Shown here: piece after piece, positions 1-8,070 of the stretch | Layout: every line of letters begins with the position of its first letter | Position numbering within the stretch: position 1 is the stretch's first letter | Source: Litoreibacter roseus | GTDB lineage: Bacteria; Pseudomonadota; Alphaproteobacteria; Rhodobacterales; Rhodobacteraceae | Assembly: GCF_009811795.1 (NCBI RefSeq) | Contig: NZ_BLJE01000005.1 | Span: forward strand, 1-64,000 | Direction: 5' to 3' | DNA: 64,000 nucleotides | The notes under the pieces: model-generated | What the model saw: only the letters and a program-made list of their open reading frames with translations | What the model was told of the DNA's origin: nothing | Database searches by the model: none | Position numbers and translations under genes: made by a program

Positions 1-329
1 GTCTGGGTTCCATCGCCATGTGGGAAACATATGCGAAGCTGCGCAATAGGGATACAGACCGATGTTCGATGAATGCCGAACGATTCCCGACATTCGACGC
101 AAATGCGAGATGCGGAAAATTGGGCTCCTTGCGGTCATCGCAGCCGATCCAGCATCTTCACTTGGTAGGGCCCGATCACGGGGGATCCGGCCCATTGCTG
201 ACATCGACCACCAACACCAACGCTGCAGTGCGGCTTCTCCGAAGCAGACATTCAACGACTAGGAGGCGAGTGATCAGAATACAAAAGGTCTGAAGTCGTC
301 CGTAGACGCTTGTTGTGAGTATTCACGGA
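1..329. repeat. Gene-free left edge with interspersed repeat copy
   Basis: No convincing gene is seen here. Bases 60-262 contain a diverged copy of the intergenic repeat family found throughout the first 17 kb. It shows an 'atgcggaaaattgggctc'-type arm, then a second arm with a 'gctgcagtgcggcttc' element and a 'gcagacattcaacg' element. The short open frames here are products of the repeat. Confidence 0.5.
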
Positions 330-851
330 CTACCGACGCATTAGGCGTTTCAAGTCCAATGAGACGCCAAAGAAACCGGGTTTGATTTCCAATGCGTCCG
401 AGAACCTAGCAATGAAACCATCACCTTTTTCGATCGGATCTTCCGCAGGATTGTGTCTACGGATTTGATCGACGACTATAGTTCGAATTTTTGCTACAAC
501 CTCAAGGGCTTCTTCTTCATTTCGATCTTTGATCGAAAAGAAGACGACCGTGTCATTGGAGGGATCAACTTCTGTTAGCGGGACATACGTAACAAGAAAC
601 CCCGGAAGCTTGCCGTGGCAATACTGCCAGACTGGGGGCAACGCTCTGACTTCAGATGCTATGTCTCCCGCGAACCTCTCGTTAGGACGAAACAGGTCAA
701 TTTCGTTCATATAGTCTGCGCCTAAATCGTCTAGGGCATGCTGTACCCTTTCGGTCAGCGTCTTTTGATCAAAGGCATAATCCTCGAAAAGGTAGTATAC
801 AAACAGCCCACTGTCGCCGTGTCTGCCCAAATATGTTTGTGTGATATGCAT
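330..851 (-). CDS. Hypothetical protein, 173 aa
   Basis: A soluble, acidic protein without signal peptide or membrane segment. It starts MHITQTYLGRHGD and ends in a basic tail (LKRLMRR). I do not recognise a family. The mixed charged/hydrophobic pattern and the length make it a real gene rather than a shadow frame. It stands alone between two repeat-containing spacers, and no strong Shine-Dalgarno is visible before the ATG. No function is proposed. Confidence 0.6.
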   Translation of the reverse strand: MHITQTYLGRHGDSGLFVYYLFEDYAFDQKTLTERVQHALDDLGADYMNEIDLFRPNERFAGDIASEVRALPPVWQYCHGKLPGFLVTYVPLTEVDPSNDTVVFFSIKDRNEEEALEVVAKIRTIVVDQIRRHNPAEDPIEKGDGFIARFSDALEIKPGFFGVSLDLKRLMRR

Positions 852-872
852 TCTGTACCCAGGGCTAGAAAC

Positions 873-1080
873 TCAAACTGTAGAAACACTAGTTAGTTTG
901 AACTGGAAAACCAACGGCCCATAGGAGACATTCATCGTGCGCTCCCGTCGCCGCACTGCGGCCAGTCGAACCTGCCATTCGCTGCAGATGCGAAAACTGG
1001 GTGAGGCCGAACTAACAGATCCGGGACAAAACGCCAATTCGCTGCGGCTGCGCCAATGCCTGCTTTCTGACAAGGACTAG
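873..1080. repeat. Interspersed repeat copy
   Basis: Copy of the dispersed family between two unrelated genes. It contains ggcccataggagacat, which occurs identically near 8617, followed by 'cctgccattcgctgcagat' and a second 'gccaattcgctgcggctgc' element. The overlapping short minus-strand frames are rejected as repeat products. Confidence 0.6.
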
Positions 1081-1123
1081 TTTGAGTAGAAGTGCCTAGA
1101 CTGATTAATCGGATAGCCAAATC

Positions 1124-1666
1124 ATGAAGCCGCTCTTTCCATTTTTACTGCTCTTGGCGTCACCTGCTGCTGCGGATGATAGGGCACAGCTCATTCAGGT
1201 TTTGGAAAGTTCGGGAACCCATCTCTTTGAAGACGAGAGACGTGAAGCCCATGTGAATGGATGTCAGATGACGACATATCGTTGGCGAGAACTAGCTGAT
1301 CATGGCTGGGTGCTTTGGACATCATTCCAGTTTGATATGGCTGACGCCCAACTGGATGAAGATAAGCGGTTTTTAGGAAAGAAGTACGCATATGCAAAAC
1401 TTAGCGATGGCCCGCCTGAGATAGGCCTCGCTGTCTACGGTTTTTCGATGCAAGAAGGAACGCTGGCAAGGCAAGAGCGCTCAATCTTAAGAGAACCATC
1501 AAGGGACACGGAACCCTCTCCAAGAGGCGATGGTAACAGCCATTACTTTGAATGGCGGGAAAGCATGCTTGTTAGCATGAAGGGGCCCGATGTCGACGCA
1601 AAGGCAATCAGCTTCACTTCCACCTATGATGTGTATGTGAAAGAGTACTGCACTTTCTCAAGCTGA
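1124..1666 (+). CDS. Secreted hypothetical protein, 180 aa
   Basis: Starts with a typical Sec signal peptide (MKPLFPFLLLLASPAAADD, cleavage after the AxA at about residue 17), so the mature protein of about 160 residues is probably periplasmic. There is one Cys near residue 47 and one close to the C-terminus (EYCTFSS), which could form a disulfide. I do not recognise the family. It stands alone between repeat copies with no operon partner. Confidence 0.7.
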   Translation: MKPLFPFLLLLASPAAADDRAQLIQVLESSGTHLFEDERREAHVNGCQMTTYRWRELADHGWVLWTSFQFDMADAQLDEDKRFLGKKYAYAKLSDGPPEIGLAVYGFSMQEGTLARQERSILREPSRDTEPSPRGDGNSHYFEWRESMLVSMKGPDVDAKAISFTSTYDVYVKEYCTFSS

Positions 1667-1678
1667 CGTTCACGAACA

Positions 1679-1852
1679 GTGCAGCATAGGTCTTCTTGGG
1701 TTCAAAACGGCCATCGGAGCAAGCGCAGCATATGATAGCTGGACCTACTCGCTTCGGGTAAGGACGGCCCAGAGCTGCCGTCCAACGACGACCACGGTTT
1801 CTGCAATCGCACCCCGCTTTCCGGCCATTCGCTGCATGAGCAAAACTGGTGG
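1679..1852. repeat. Interspersed repeat copy
   Basis: Both halves of the repeat family are visible: 'aagcgcagcat' in the first half, then 'aaggacggcccagagctgcc' and 'ccggccattcgctgcatgag' in the second. The copy runs into the 5' end of the next open frame, which affects the choice of its start. Confidence 0.65.
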
Positions 1853-1915
1853 ATGGATGAACTCACAGTCGCGGACGAAGCTGACTTCGAAATCGAGTTG
1901 TGTCATCAAAGTAGG

Positions 1916-2131
1916 ATGGACAGATCAACAATAGATAAATGCGACGAGTGCGGAACATCCTTTTTACGTACGCAATCCGCGATGGAAAAAATTTGTAATG
2001 AATGCGCGCACATGATCTACGGGTACCCAAGGTGTAACCACGAGTTCGAAAACGGTCACTGCGCTCGTTGCGGCTGGGATGGAAGTCGTTCCGATTATGT
2101 CAACAGCCTGCTTAACAGGAAGAGTAGGTGA
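1916..2131 (+). CDS. Small zinc-ribbon protein, about 71 aa
   Basis: The protein carries four pairs of cysteines or His/Cys residues: CDEC near residue 9, CNEC near 29, CNH near 41 and CARC near 49. This suggests two treble-clef or zinc-ribbon sites. The frame is open from an ATG at 1853, but that upstream part is made of repeat DNA ('aactcacagtc' recurs at 2300 and 13810). The ATG at 1916 after aaagtagg is therefore preferred. Function is unknown; a nucleic-acid or protein-binding role is only a guess. Confidence 0.5.
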   Translation: MDRSTIDKCDECGTSFLRTQSAMEKICNECAHMIYGYPRCNHEFENGHCARCGWDGSRSDYVNSLLNRKSR

Positions 2132-2360
2132 CACGATGGGCTCTTCGCTGCCGTTGGGGCTGGCGCAGCATCAGCGCAGTAGCTACCGAAAACCCCGATG
2201 AGTACGGCCCGAACCGGACCTTGACCATGCAACCGACACGCTGCGGTGCGGCCCGTCGAAGGAGACGTTCGCTGCGAACGCAAAATCAGTGCGCAGTCCA
2301 ACTCACAGTCCGCGGGACAATGTGGTCTTTCGCTGCGCCGTCCCGCGATGGCCCCGTTCT
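2132..2360. repeat. Interspersed repeat copy
   Basis: A long copy of the dispersed repeat fills the gap up to the aldo/keto reductase: 'ggctggcgcagcatcagcgc', then 'acggcccgaaccggacctt', 'gtcgaaggagacgttcgctg' and 'aactcacagtccgcggga'. I see no gene in it; the open frames on both strands are repeat products. Confidence 0.6.
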
Positions 2361-2479
2361 TGCAGGGCATCACCTTCGAGGACGTTCCAGCCGAGTTTCG
2401 TCCGATGGTAGAGCCGAGACCGACCCTCTCAGTGCAGGTTCAGCCCGTCGAAGAGCCGTAATCTCGAGAAAAACGATCG

Positions 2480-3400
2480 TTACTCCGCGTCGATCATGGC
2501 TTGTCGGCTCCCGCCCTGGGTCGCGATCATCCAGCCGGGGTATTCGGATGTCAGAGCGCTCGCGGCGTCTAAGGCGTCCAGATCGTCCTGTTCGAGGATC
2601 ACCTCCGTTGCGCCGATATTGTCCTGGAGTTGATCGATCCGCTTCGCGCCGACCAGCACGCTCGTGACGGCCTTCTGGTGGAGGAGCCATGCCAGAGCCG
2701 CTTGAGCGACCGTGCAATCGCGGCGGCGGGCCACCACGTCCAGGACATCGATAATGCCATACGCGCGGTCCTTGTCGACGGGCGGGAAGTCGAAGCTTGC
2801 GCAGCGCCCCTCGGCCACCCCGCCGTCGCGCCGGAACTTGCCCGACAGGAAGCCGCCGGCCAGCGGGCTCCACACCATCAGGCCGATCTTCTCCGCGCGC
2901 AGCATCGGCACGATCTCCCGCTCAAGGTCGCGACCGGCGAGGCTGTAATAGGCCTGCAGCGAGACGATGGGCGCGAGGCGGCGCGCCTCCGCGAGGCCGA
3001 GATAGCGGACATCGCCCCGGTGGACGAGCGTGTCGAGCGCCTCCAGCGTCTCGAGGATCGGCGTCGCGGGGTCGAAGCCATGGATCTGGTAGAGGTCGAT
3101 ATGATCGATCCCAAGGCGCCGCAGGCTCGCCTCGACCTGTGTCATGATGTGCCCACGCGAGGCGCCGCGCGCGTTCGGGCCGTCGCCCATGGGGCCGTGA
3201 ACCTTGGTGGCGATCACCACGTCGTCGCGGGCCACGTTCAGGTTGCGAAGCGCCTGGCCGACAATCTCCTCGCTGCGGCCTTCGGCGTAAACGTTGGCGG
3301 TGTCGATGAAGGTGATCCCCGCATCGAGCGCGGTGCCGACGATGGCGTCGGCCTCCGCCTGCCCGAGGCGGCCGGAATGGCCGAGACGGCGATAACGCAT
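2480..3400 (-). CDS. Aldo/keto reductase, probably damaged by two internal deletions
   Basis: NAD(P)H-dependent AKR-superfamily protein of 306 residues starting MRYRRLGHSGR. The AKR tetrad residues are present: Asp and Tyr in FIDTANVY, Lys in IATKVHG, His in YQIHGFDP. Compared with close AKR families, about 20 residues of the first strand and glycine loop are missing after residue 11. About 14 residues holding the Ser-Asn nicotinamide motif are missing after VRYLG. Both gaps keep the frame. It lies just downstream of a TAT-exported SDR on the same strand. Either it is a decaying gene or an unusually compact variant; loss of both cofactor loops favours decay. Confidence 0.75.
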   Translation of the reverse strand: MRYRRLGHSGRLGQAEADAIVGTALDAGITFIDTANVYAEGRSEEIVGQALRNLNVARDDVVIATKVHGPMGDGPNARGASRGHIMTQVEASLRRLGIDHIDLYQIHGFDPATPILETLEALDTLVHRGDVRYLGLAEARRLAPIVSLQAYYSLAGRDLEREIVPMLRAEKIGLMVWSPLAGGFLSGKFRRDGGVAEGRCASFDFPPVDKDRAYGIIDVLDVVARRRDCTVAQAALAWLLHQKAVTSVLVGAKRIDQLQDNIGATEVILEQDDLDALDAASALTSEYPGWMIATQGGSRQAMIDAE

Positions 3401-3480
3401 GGGGTTTTCCTTTCGGGGGCTCGGCGCGCCGACCGATCCGGTCGGCGCGCGAAGAAGTGCAAGGCGGTTCGATGGCGCGA

Positions 3481-4452
3481 TCAGGCGAGGCTGCGTGCCG
3501 CGTCCCCGTAGCTGACGTCCATGACTTCGCCGGTCATCTGGCTGGTGGCCTCGCCGGTGAAGAACATCACGGCCTTGGCGATGTCCTCGGGCTCGTGGTG
3601 CCCGATCCCCAGCGTGCTCCCCGACGCGATCGCCGCCGACACGTCGTCGAAGGTCGGGTTCGCCGCATCGGGCAGGATCGCACCCAGCACCACCGCGTTG
3701 TCGGCGAAGGGCGTGCGCACGAGGCCCGGCGCCACGACGTTGCACAGGATGCCGTCGCGCCCGTAGGCGAGCGCCGCGGTCTTGGCGAAACCGTTCACCG
3801 CCCACTTCGTCGCGCCGTAGCTGCCGAAGATGCCATTGCCCGTGCGCGAGAGCCCCGAGGAGATGTAGATGATCCGTCCGCCCCCGGCGTTGCGCAGATG
3901 CGGAACGGCGGCTTGAGTTGTCTTATAGTAGCCCCCGACATTGGTTTCGTAGAGGATCGAGATCTCGTCGGCCGTGACGCTCTCGACGGGTCCCGCATGG
4001 CCGACGCCCGCATTGGCCAGCACGATGTCGAGGCTGCCGAAACGGTCGACGGCCTGCTGCATCGCGTCCTGCTGGTCGCTGAGGCTGCGCACATCGCCCT
4101 GGTAGGTCATGCACTGCGCGCCGAGCGCCTCGATCCGGGCTTGCGCGGCCTCGAGGTCCGCGGGGCTGGACAGTGCATAGGCGACGGGGGGCAGGCTCGG
4201 GGTCGCGATGTCGAACAGCACGATGTTCGCGCCCGCCTTCGCCATCTCCTCGGCGGAGGCGAGGCCGATGCCCCGCGCGCCGCCGGTGATAAAGGCGGTT
4301 TTGCCGGTCAGCTCGCCTGTGGGCGCGGCTTGGGCATTGGCTGCGCGGGCGCCGATCATGGCGGCTGTAGCGGCGCCGAGCGCGCCGCCCATGGCCAGGC
4401 GGCGGGAGGGATCGGTGGGGCGGTCGAAGTTAGTGTCGGTGTCGTGTGTCAT
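3481..4452 (-). CDS. TAT-exported short-chain dehydrogenase/reductase
   Basis: Classical SDR of 323 residues. The N-terminus has a twin-arginine signal (SRRLAMGG, hydrophobic stretch, AANAQA cleavage site near residue 40), so a periplasmic, pre-folded, cofactor-loaded enzyme is expected. The NAD(P) site TGGARGIG is near residue 55, the NAG motif (ANAGVG) near 147, and the catalytic Ser and YxxxK (SYGATKWAV) near 195-215. Substrate is unknown. It is followed by an aldo/keto reductase and lies on the strand opposite to a LysR regulator at 5190, with two tiny secreted-peptide genes between. Regulation by that LysR protein is an inference from position. Confidence 0.85.
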   Translation of the reverse strand: MTHDTDTNFDRPTDPSRRLAMGGALGAATAAMIGARAANAQAAPTGELTGKTAFITGGARGIGLASAEEMAKAGANIVLFDIATPSLPPVAYALSSPADLEAAQARIEALGAQCMTYQGDVRSLSDQQDAMQQAVDRFGSLDIVLANAGVGHAGPVESVTADEISILYETNVGGYYKTTQAAVPHLRNAGGGRIIYISSGLSRTGNGIFGSYGATKWAVNGFAKTAALAYGRDGILCNVVAPGLVRTPFADNAVVLGAILPDAANPTFDDVSAAIASGSTLGIGHHEPEDIAKAVMFFTGEATSQMTGEVMDVSYGDAARSLA

Positions 4453-4618
4453 TGGTCTCTCCTTTCGAGATATGGCGTGTTCGTCGAAACAGCGTCGAAC
4501 ACGTCGATTGGTGAAGATAAGCCGTATTCGAAGCCCTGCTTTTCACTGGAGTACGGAAAGCTGGCACCAAAGATCGAGTCGGCGCGTGGAGGGTGCCAAC
4601 TCCACGCACCATCACCGC

Positions 4619-4894
4619 CTAGTCGTCGTCGCTTAAGCGGGCGAACTTCATCCAGGTCAGCTCTGCCGTCGTGTGGGTCAGCGTGTCGACCCGCAGCATG
4701 GTGGCGAACTGCAGGTGACCGACGCCCGGCGTGTTGCGGGTCGGCACAATCGCGTCGCTGCCACCGGTCAGCCGGTTCACGGTCACGCTTTAGCTGGCCG
4801 GTTCGACACCGAGCTGGGCGGCGAGCTGGTCGCTGGCGAGCGCCGGGGCGGCGATGAAAGCGGCAACAGCGGCGGGGAGGAGGATCTTGAACAT
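4619..4894 (-). pseudogene. Small secreted peptide gene interrupted by a stop codon
   Basis: From the ATG at 4894 the frame reads a clean signal peptide (MFKILLPAAVAAFIAAPALA), then SDQLAAQLGVEPAS and a TAA at 4790-4792. The same frame stays open for 56 more codons to 4619 and ends TAELTWMKFARLSDDD. In the small secreted proteins I know from this bacterial group, LGVEPxxY-S is followed by an S/T-xEL-xxL repeat. The stop therefore most likely replaces that Tyr codon (TAC to TAA). A functional 34-residue product remains possible. The gene sits downstream of another tiny secreted peptide and upstream of the exported SDR. Confidence 0.5.
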
Positions 4895-4928
4895 GGGTTT
4901 GGGTCCTTTCTGAGGGGGTTGGGTGAGG

Positions 4929-5072
4929 TCAGTTGGTTGCGTCGGCCCAGGCCGCGGCCTCGTAGGCGGCGAGCATTTCGGGCGTGGCTATGGTGTTCTG
5001 CTGCGGGGCAAGCCGGACCTCCGGCGAAAGGCTGCTGCCGAGGGCGATGGAGAGGGCGGCGATCTTCAGCAT
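4929..5072 (-). CDS. Very small secreted or membrane-associated peptide, 47 aa
   Basis: ATG at 5072 preceded by an AAGGAGCC Shine-Dalgarno. The product starts MLKIAALSIALGSSLSPEV, a short hydrophobic N-terminus, and ends AAYEAAAWADATN. It is 35 bases upstream of the second small peptide gene on the same strand, so the two, and perhaps the SDR and AKR further on, may be one transcript divergent from the LysR gene. The family is unassigned; function unknown. Confidence 0.5.
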   Translation of the reverse strand: MLKIAALSIALGSSLSPEVRLAPQQNTIATPEMLAAYEAAAWADATN

Positions 5073-5169
5073 GACTGGCTCCTTTGAGTGATCTTGGGTC
5101 TTTCGTCTGGGATGATCGAAAGATAGAGCTTGCCAAATGTGTCGAGTAGACCCTAGTCATGCACTTATT

Positions 5170-5188
5170 AATTGCGCTATATGCAATT
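5170..5188. promoter_or_regulatory. Inverted repeat at the LysR gene start (possible operator)
   Basis: AATTGC (5170-5175), seven bases, GCAATT (5183-5188): a perfect six-base inverted repeat overlapping candidate start codons at 5172 and 5181. LysR regulators commonly bind dyads of this spacing (T-N11-A type) beside their own gene. The overlap argues that translation starts at the ATG at 5190. Confidence 0.5.
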
Positions 5189-5189
5189 T

Positions 5190-6092
5190 ATGGCGGACCC
5201 CAATGTCGAGCTCTTTCTCCGCGTGGTCGAGACCGGAAGCCTCAAGGCCGCGGCGGCCGAGGTGAAGGCGGACCCGTCCTCCGTCACGCGACGGATCGCC
5301 AAGTTGGAGGAACGGTTGGGTGCGAAGCTGCTGATCCGCTCGACCCGCCGGTCGCGGCCCACCGAGGCGGGGCAGGCCTATTACGACGGGGTGCGGCGCA
5401 TCGTGGCCGAGCAGGCCGCGCTCGAGGCCGAGATCGCAGGGCTTGCCGATACGCCGCGGGGCGTCTTGCGGGTGACGGCGCCGGTCGATTTCGGCGCGCG
5501 GTTCGTGACACCGGTGGTCGACCACCTTTTGTCAAAGCACCCGGACCTCTCGGTCGAACTCAACCTCGGGAGCGAGTTCGCCGACCTACGCGAGTCGAAC
5601 GTGGACGTGGCGGTGCGGATCGGCACGCTCTCGGACAGCGCGCTGATCGCCCGCCGGTTCGGGGATGTGCCGCGCGCCATCGTCGTTGCCCCCTCCTATT
5701 TCGAGCGGCACGACCGGCCCGAACGGCCCGAGGTCCTCGCCAAGCACTCGTTCATCTTCTACCGCCCCGCGCCAGAGATGAGGCTGCATCTCGTCCGCGG
5801 GGAGGAGCGGGTCTCAGTCGCGGTCGACCGGTCCCGGATCGCCGTCAACAGCATGGCAGCAATTCGGGAGCTCATGTTCTCAGGGCAAGGGATGGCGCTG
5901 TCGCCGCTCTGGGCCTGCGAGGACGCATTGGCAGACGGCCGGGTCGTGCGGGTTCTTGAGGACTGGCAGAGCCCGGCCTTTCCGCTGCATGGCGTGTTCC
6001 TGCCAGGCCCCTTCCGCCCGGCGAAGCTGCGCGTCTTCCTCGACGCGATGGCAGCGCAGGCCAAGGCGGAACCGTCGCTAGCCGCCACGTGA
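5190..6092 (+). CDS. LysR-family transcriptional regulator
   Basis: About 300 residues. The N-terminal winged helix-turn-helix (residues 1-60: VELFLRVVETGSLKAAAAEV, then SVTRRIAKLEERLG) is followed by the periplasmic-binding-like effector domain (LRVTAPVDFGARFVTPVV onward). Frames at 5172 (TTG) and 5181 (ATG) are also open, but an inverted repeat covers them, so MADPNVEL at 5190 is chosen. It is divergent from the secreted-peptide/SDR/AKR genes and is their probable regulator. The inducer is unknown. Confidence 0.85.
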   Translation: MADPNVELFLRVVETGSLKAAAAEVKADPSSVTRRIAKLEERLGAKLLIRSTRRSRPTEAGQAYYDGVRRIVAEQAALEAEIAGLADTPRGVLRVTAPVDFGARFVTPVVDHLLSKHPDLSVELNLGSEFADLRESNVDVAVRIGTLSDSALIARRFGDVPRAIVVAPSYFERHDRPERPEVLAKHSFIFYRPAPEMRLHLVRGEERVSVAVDRSRIAVNSMAAIRELMFSGQGMALSPLWACEDALADGRVVRVLEDWQSPAFPLHGVFLPGPFRPAKLRVFLDAMAAQAKAEPSLAAT

Positions 6093-6809
6093 GATTGGAG
6101 AGCTCCTTAAGCACGAAGCTCGGTAATCCGTCCCAGCAAACGCGTGCGAACTTTCCGAAAAAGGTCGGTCAAGTCATCACCCGATGTTCAGAGTGCCGCC
6201 TTGCGGGTGCCGTCGTGCGGTGCTCGGCGACGTTCCCGCCGGGTCTCATCGCTTAACTTGCCGTAAACCGGACCTTACGAAGCAAATCCCCACCGTCAGC
6301 GAACCAACACGGGTGAGACGTTCCAATTCGGTGGTATGCTGCTATCGCCCGTCTGGACGAAACGACGTTCCATCCCGATAGTGTTCTCAGGCCTCATCTT
6401 TCCGCCGAGTCTTCGCCGAGATATGCAAGCTCTCGGTGGATGTCGTCTCTAGGAAGAAATAAGGCGAGGGCGAGCGCCGTCTCCATCGAATTTGCGCATG
6501 CGTGTTGGATGCTCCGCAATACTTCAGGGTGCCAGAGCCTCCGCTGCTGTCGATCGCAGGTCCGTCCGTCATCGCATCGTCTTCGGGCTGACCCCGTATT
6601 CGAGGCTCACCCGACACCACTTCGGGTGGGCCTCACTAAATCACTTCTAAGACGACCGAAGTCTACGGCCCTTACCAGCCATTCATCGCGTCAGACTGCG
6701 CCGCAGTGCAGCTTCACCGAACCGGCCATTCGCTGCAGTAGCAAACGTCGACATCAGCCGAACTCACCAAAGGCGGACGAAGCGGACACTGCTCCAACGC
6801 CTACAAATG
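6093..6809. repeat. 717-base gene-poor stretch: coding remnant plus repeat copy
   Basis: No intact gene is seen. On the minus strand, about 6386-6640 shows coding-like text split over three frames. One fragment reads EYGVSPKTMR, then a frame change, then METALALALFLPRDDIHREL and AYLGEDSAER before a TGA. This suggests a decayed gene, possibly with a helix-turn-helix. From about 6660 to 6790 a copy of the dispersed repeat follows ('acggcccttaccagcc', 'accggccattcgctgcagta'). Confidence 0.4.
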
Positions 6810-7217
6810 TCAGCTTTTGGTTTGCATCGACCAGTCGAGTGCTTTGACCTCAAGCGCCTCGTCTCTGAAGTAGAAATGGAAGTGCCTAGCACCTAAGCCG
6901 TTCATTGCGATCCAAGGAGTTGCGTCCAGATCATCACGAGTATTGCCCGAAATTTCGTAAAACTCGCCCCAAGCCGGTGCGAGACCACTGAAACGACACC
7001 GTCCATCATACCAGCCGTGGTCGTTTACGCTTGTAATGCGGTATCTTTCGCAGTTTTCAAACCGGACCAAGATAAACGAGACACGCTCGAACTCGGGATA
7101 AAGCAATGCGTTGGGTCTAAAGCGAGCGACGAGCGAAGTATCGTCATGCTCGACTCGGAGATCAGGTGCGTTTGGTTCGGCATTCCAGTCAGCGTTGAGT
7201 TGGGTGAATTTTAGCAT
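6810..7217 (-). CDS. Hypothetical protein, 135 aa
   Basis: Soluble protein starting MLKFTQLNADWNAEPNAP, rich in aromatic residues (FHFYFRDE near the C-terminus) and without export signals. The pattern suggests a small beta-rich domain, but I do not recognise a family. It stands between two repeat-bearing spacers with no operon partner. A real gene is favoured over chance because composition and hydrophobic spacing are protein-like throughout. Confidence 0.55.
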   Translation of the reverse strand: MLKFTQLNADWNAEPNAPDLRVEHDDTSLVARFRPNALLYPEFERVSFILVRFENCERYRITSVNDHGWYDGRCRFSGLAPAWGEFYEISGNTRDDLDATPWIAMNGLGARHFHFYFRDEALEVKALDWSMQTKS

Positions 7218-7257
7218 CTTTAACTTGTCTCACGCGATATCCTCAGGAACTGGATAG

Positions 7258-7450
7258 CAGACCTTTGTGCAAAGCGCAGCATCCGGTAATTTGGGCTCTC
7301 TGCGGTCGTTAGATCCGTTGCAGCATTTTGGCAATCCGCAGCCTGCACCCTCGGCAAGGACGGCCCAAACCGGTCACTCGAGACCAACCAGACTTTCTGC
7401 GCCTGCAAGTCCGCATAACCGACATTCGCTGCTGGAGCGAAATTCGTGGG
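7258..7450. repeat. Interspersed repeat copy, nearly complete
   Basis: One of the best-preserved copies: 'tttgtgcaaagcgcagcatc', 'gggctctctgcggtcgttag', then 'aaggacggcccaaaccggtc' and 'ccgacattcgctgctggagc'. It shows the order of the two conserved halves most clearly. Confidence 0.7.
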
Positions 7451-7537
7451 TACTTCAAGGTCGGGACCCGCGGATTTTCTGCCGTTCGTCTTGAGGCTAC
7501 GAAGGTCTGCTACGGGTTCTATCGCGACGCTGTCATT

Positions 7538-7984
7538 TCACGCCAACGTGTCGCCTGTTCCGGCTATCAACCGACGTAACATCGATGCGAACTGGTCCAT
7601 CTCCTCGTCTTCGCAACGGTCGCCGAACAGATAACCTGCTCGCTTTGAGAACGTGGAAAGCGCTTCAGACAGTTTTGCGCGCCCAGCATTCGTCGCCACG
7701 ACGAAGACCAGCCGTGCGTCGCGCTCGTCAACCTCGCGGTCAAGGAGGCCAATTTTCTCCATCGGCGCGGCCATTCGCGTGATCGTGGATGCGCTGACAT
7801 GCATCCGTCTCGCCAACTCAACTCTGGGCAGTCTATTGGCCGCCGAACGCTCAAGATGAAGCAGTAGGAGAAACTCGTTTACGGATATTCCGTGAACCGC
7901 GGAAAATTCTCCACTTAGCCCGGCCCGGAAATCGTCAGCGACTTGAAGCAGGCGCAGTGCGTTGGTTGTATGCAAATCAGTCAT
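7538..7984 (-). CDS. MarR-family transcriptional regulator
   Basis: 148 residues with the MarR winged helix: helix-turn-helix LPRVELARRMHVSASTITRM around residues 53-72 and wing residues LLDREVDERDARLVFV around 79-94, flanked by dimerisation helices. It is transcribed divergently from an ABA4-like membrane protein gene at 8071. A perfect 16-base palindrome lies between them. Repression of both genes through that palindrome, relieved by a small molecule or oxidant, is the usual MarR mode and is inferred here. Confidence 0.85.
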   Translation of the reverse strand: MTDLHTTNALRLLQVADDFRAGLSGEFSAVHGISVNEFLLLLHLERSAANRLPRVELARRMHVSASTITRMAAPMEKIGLLDREVDERDARLVFVVATNAGRAKLSEALSTFSKRAGYLFGDRCEDEEMDQFASMLRRLIAGTGDTLA

Positions 7985-8005
7985 ATGAGATATCTATTGC
8001 GAATC

Positions 8006-8021
8006 GCTTGCGTACGCAAGC
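8006..8021. promoter_or_regulatory. Palindromic MarR operator candidate
   Basis: GCTTGCGTACGCAAGC is a perfect 16-base palindrome lying 22 bases upstream of the marR start and 50 bases upstream of the divergent gene at 8071. Outer ATTGC and GCAAGATA elements extend the partial symmetry. The position fits a shared operator. Confidence 0.7.
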
Positions 8022-8070
8022 ATATTGCAAGATATAGCGCCAACTTGTTCGCACCAAGGAAACACCAGCC

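Noticed and set aside
3401-3805. N-terminal extension of the aldo/keto reductase frame up to 3805
   Set aside because: It overlaps the SDR gene and is Arg-rich noise; MRYRRLG at 3400 is the natural start.
2630-4857. Long plus-strand frames opposite the aldo/keto reductase and SDR genes
   Set aside because: Antisense frames of GC-rich genes; the minus strand carries all catalytic motifs.
6387-6620. 77-residue minus-strand frame
   Set aside because: Protein-like text in this stretch is spread over three frames, so no single frame is a gene.
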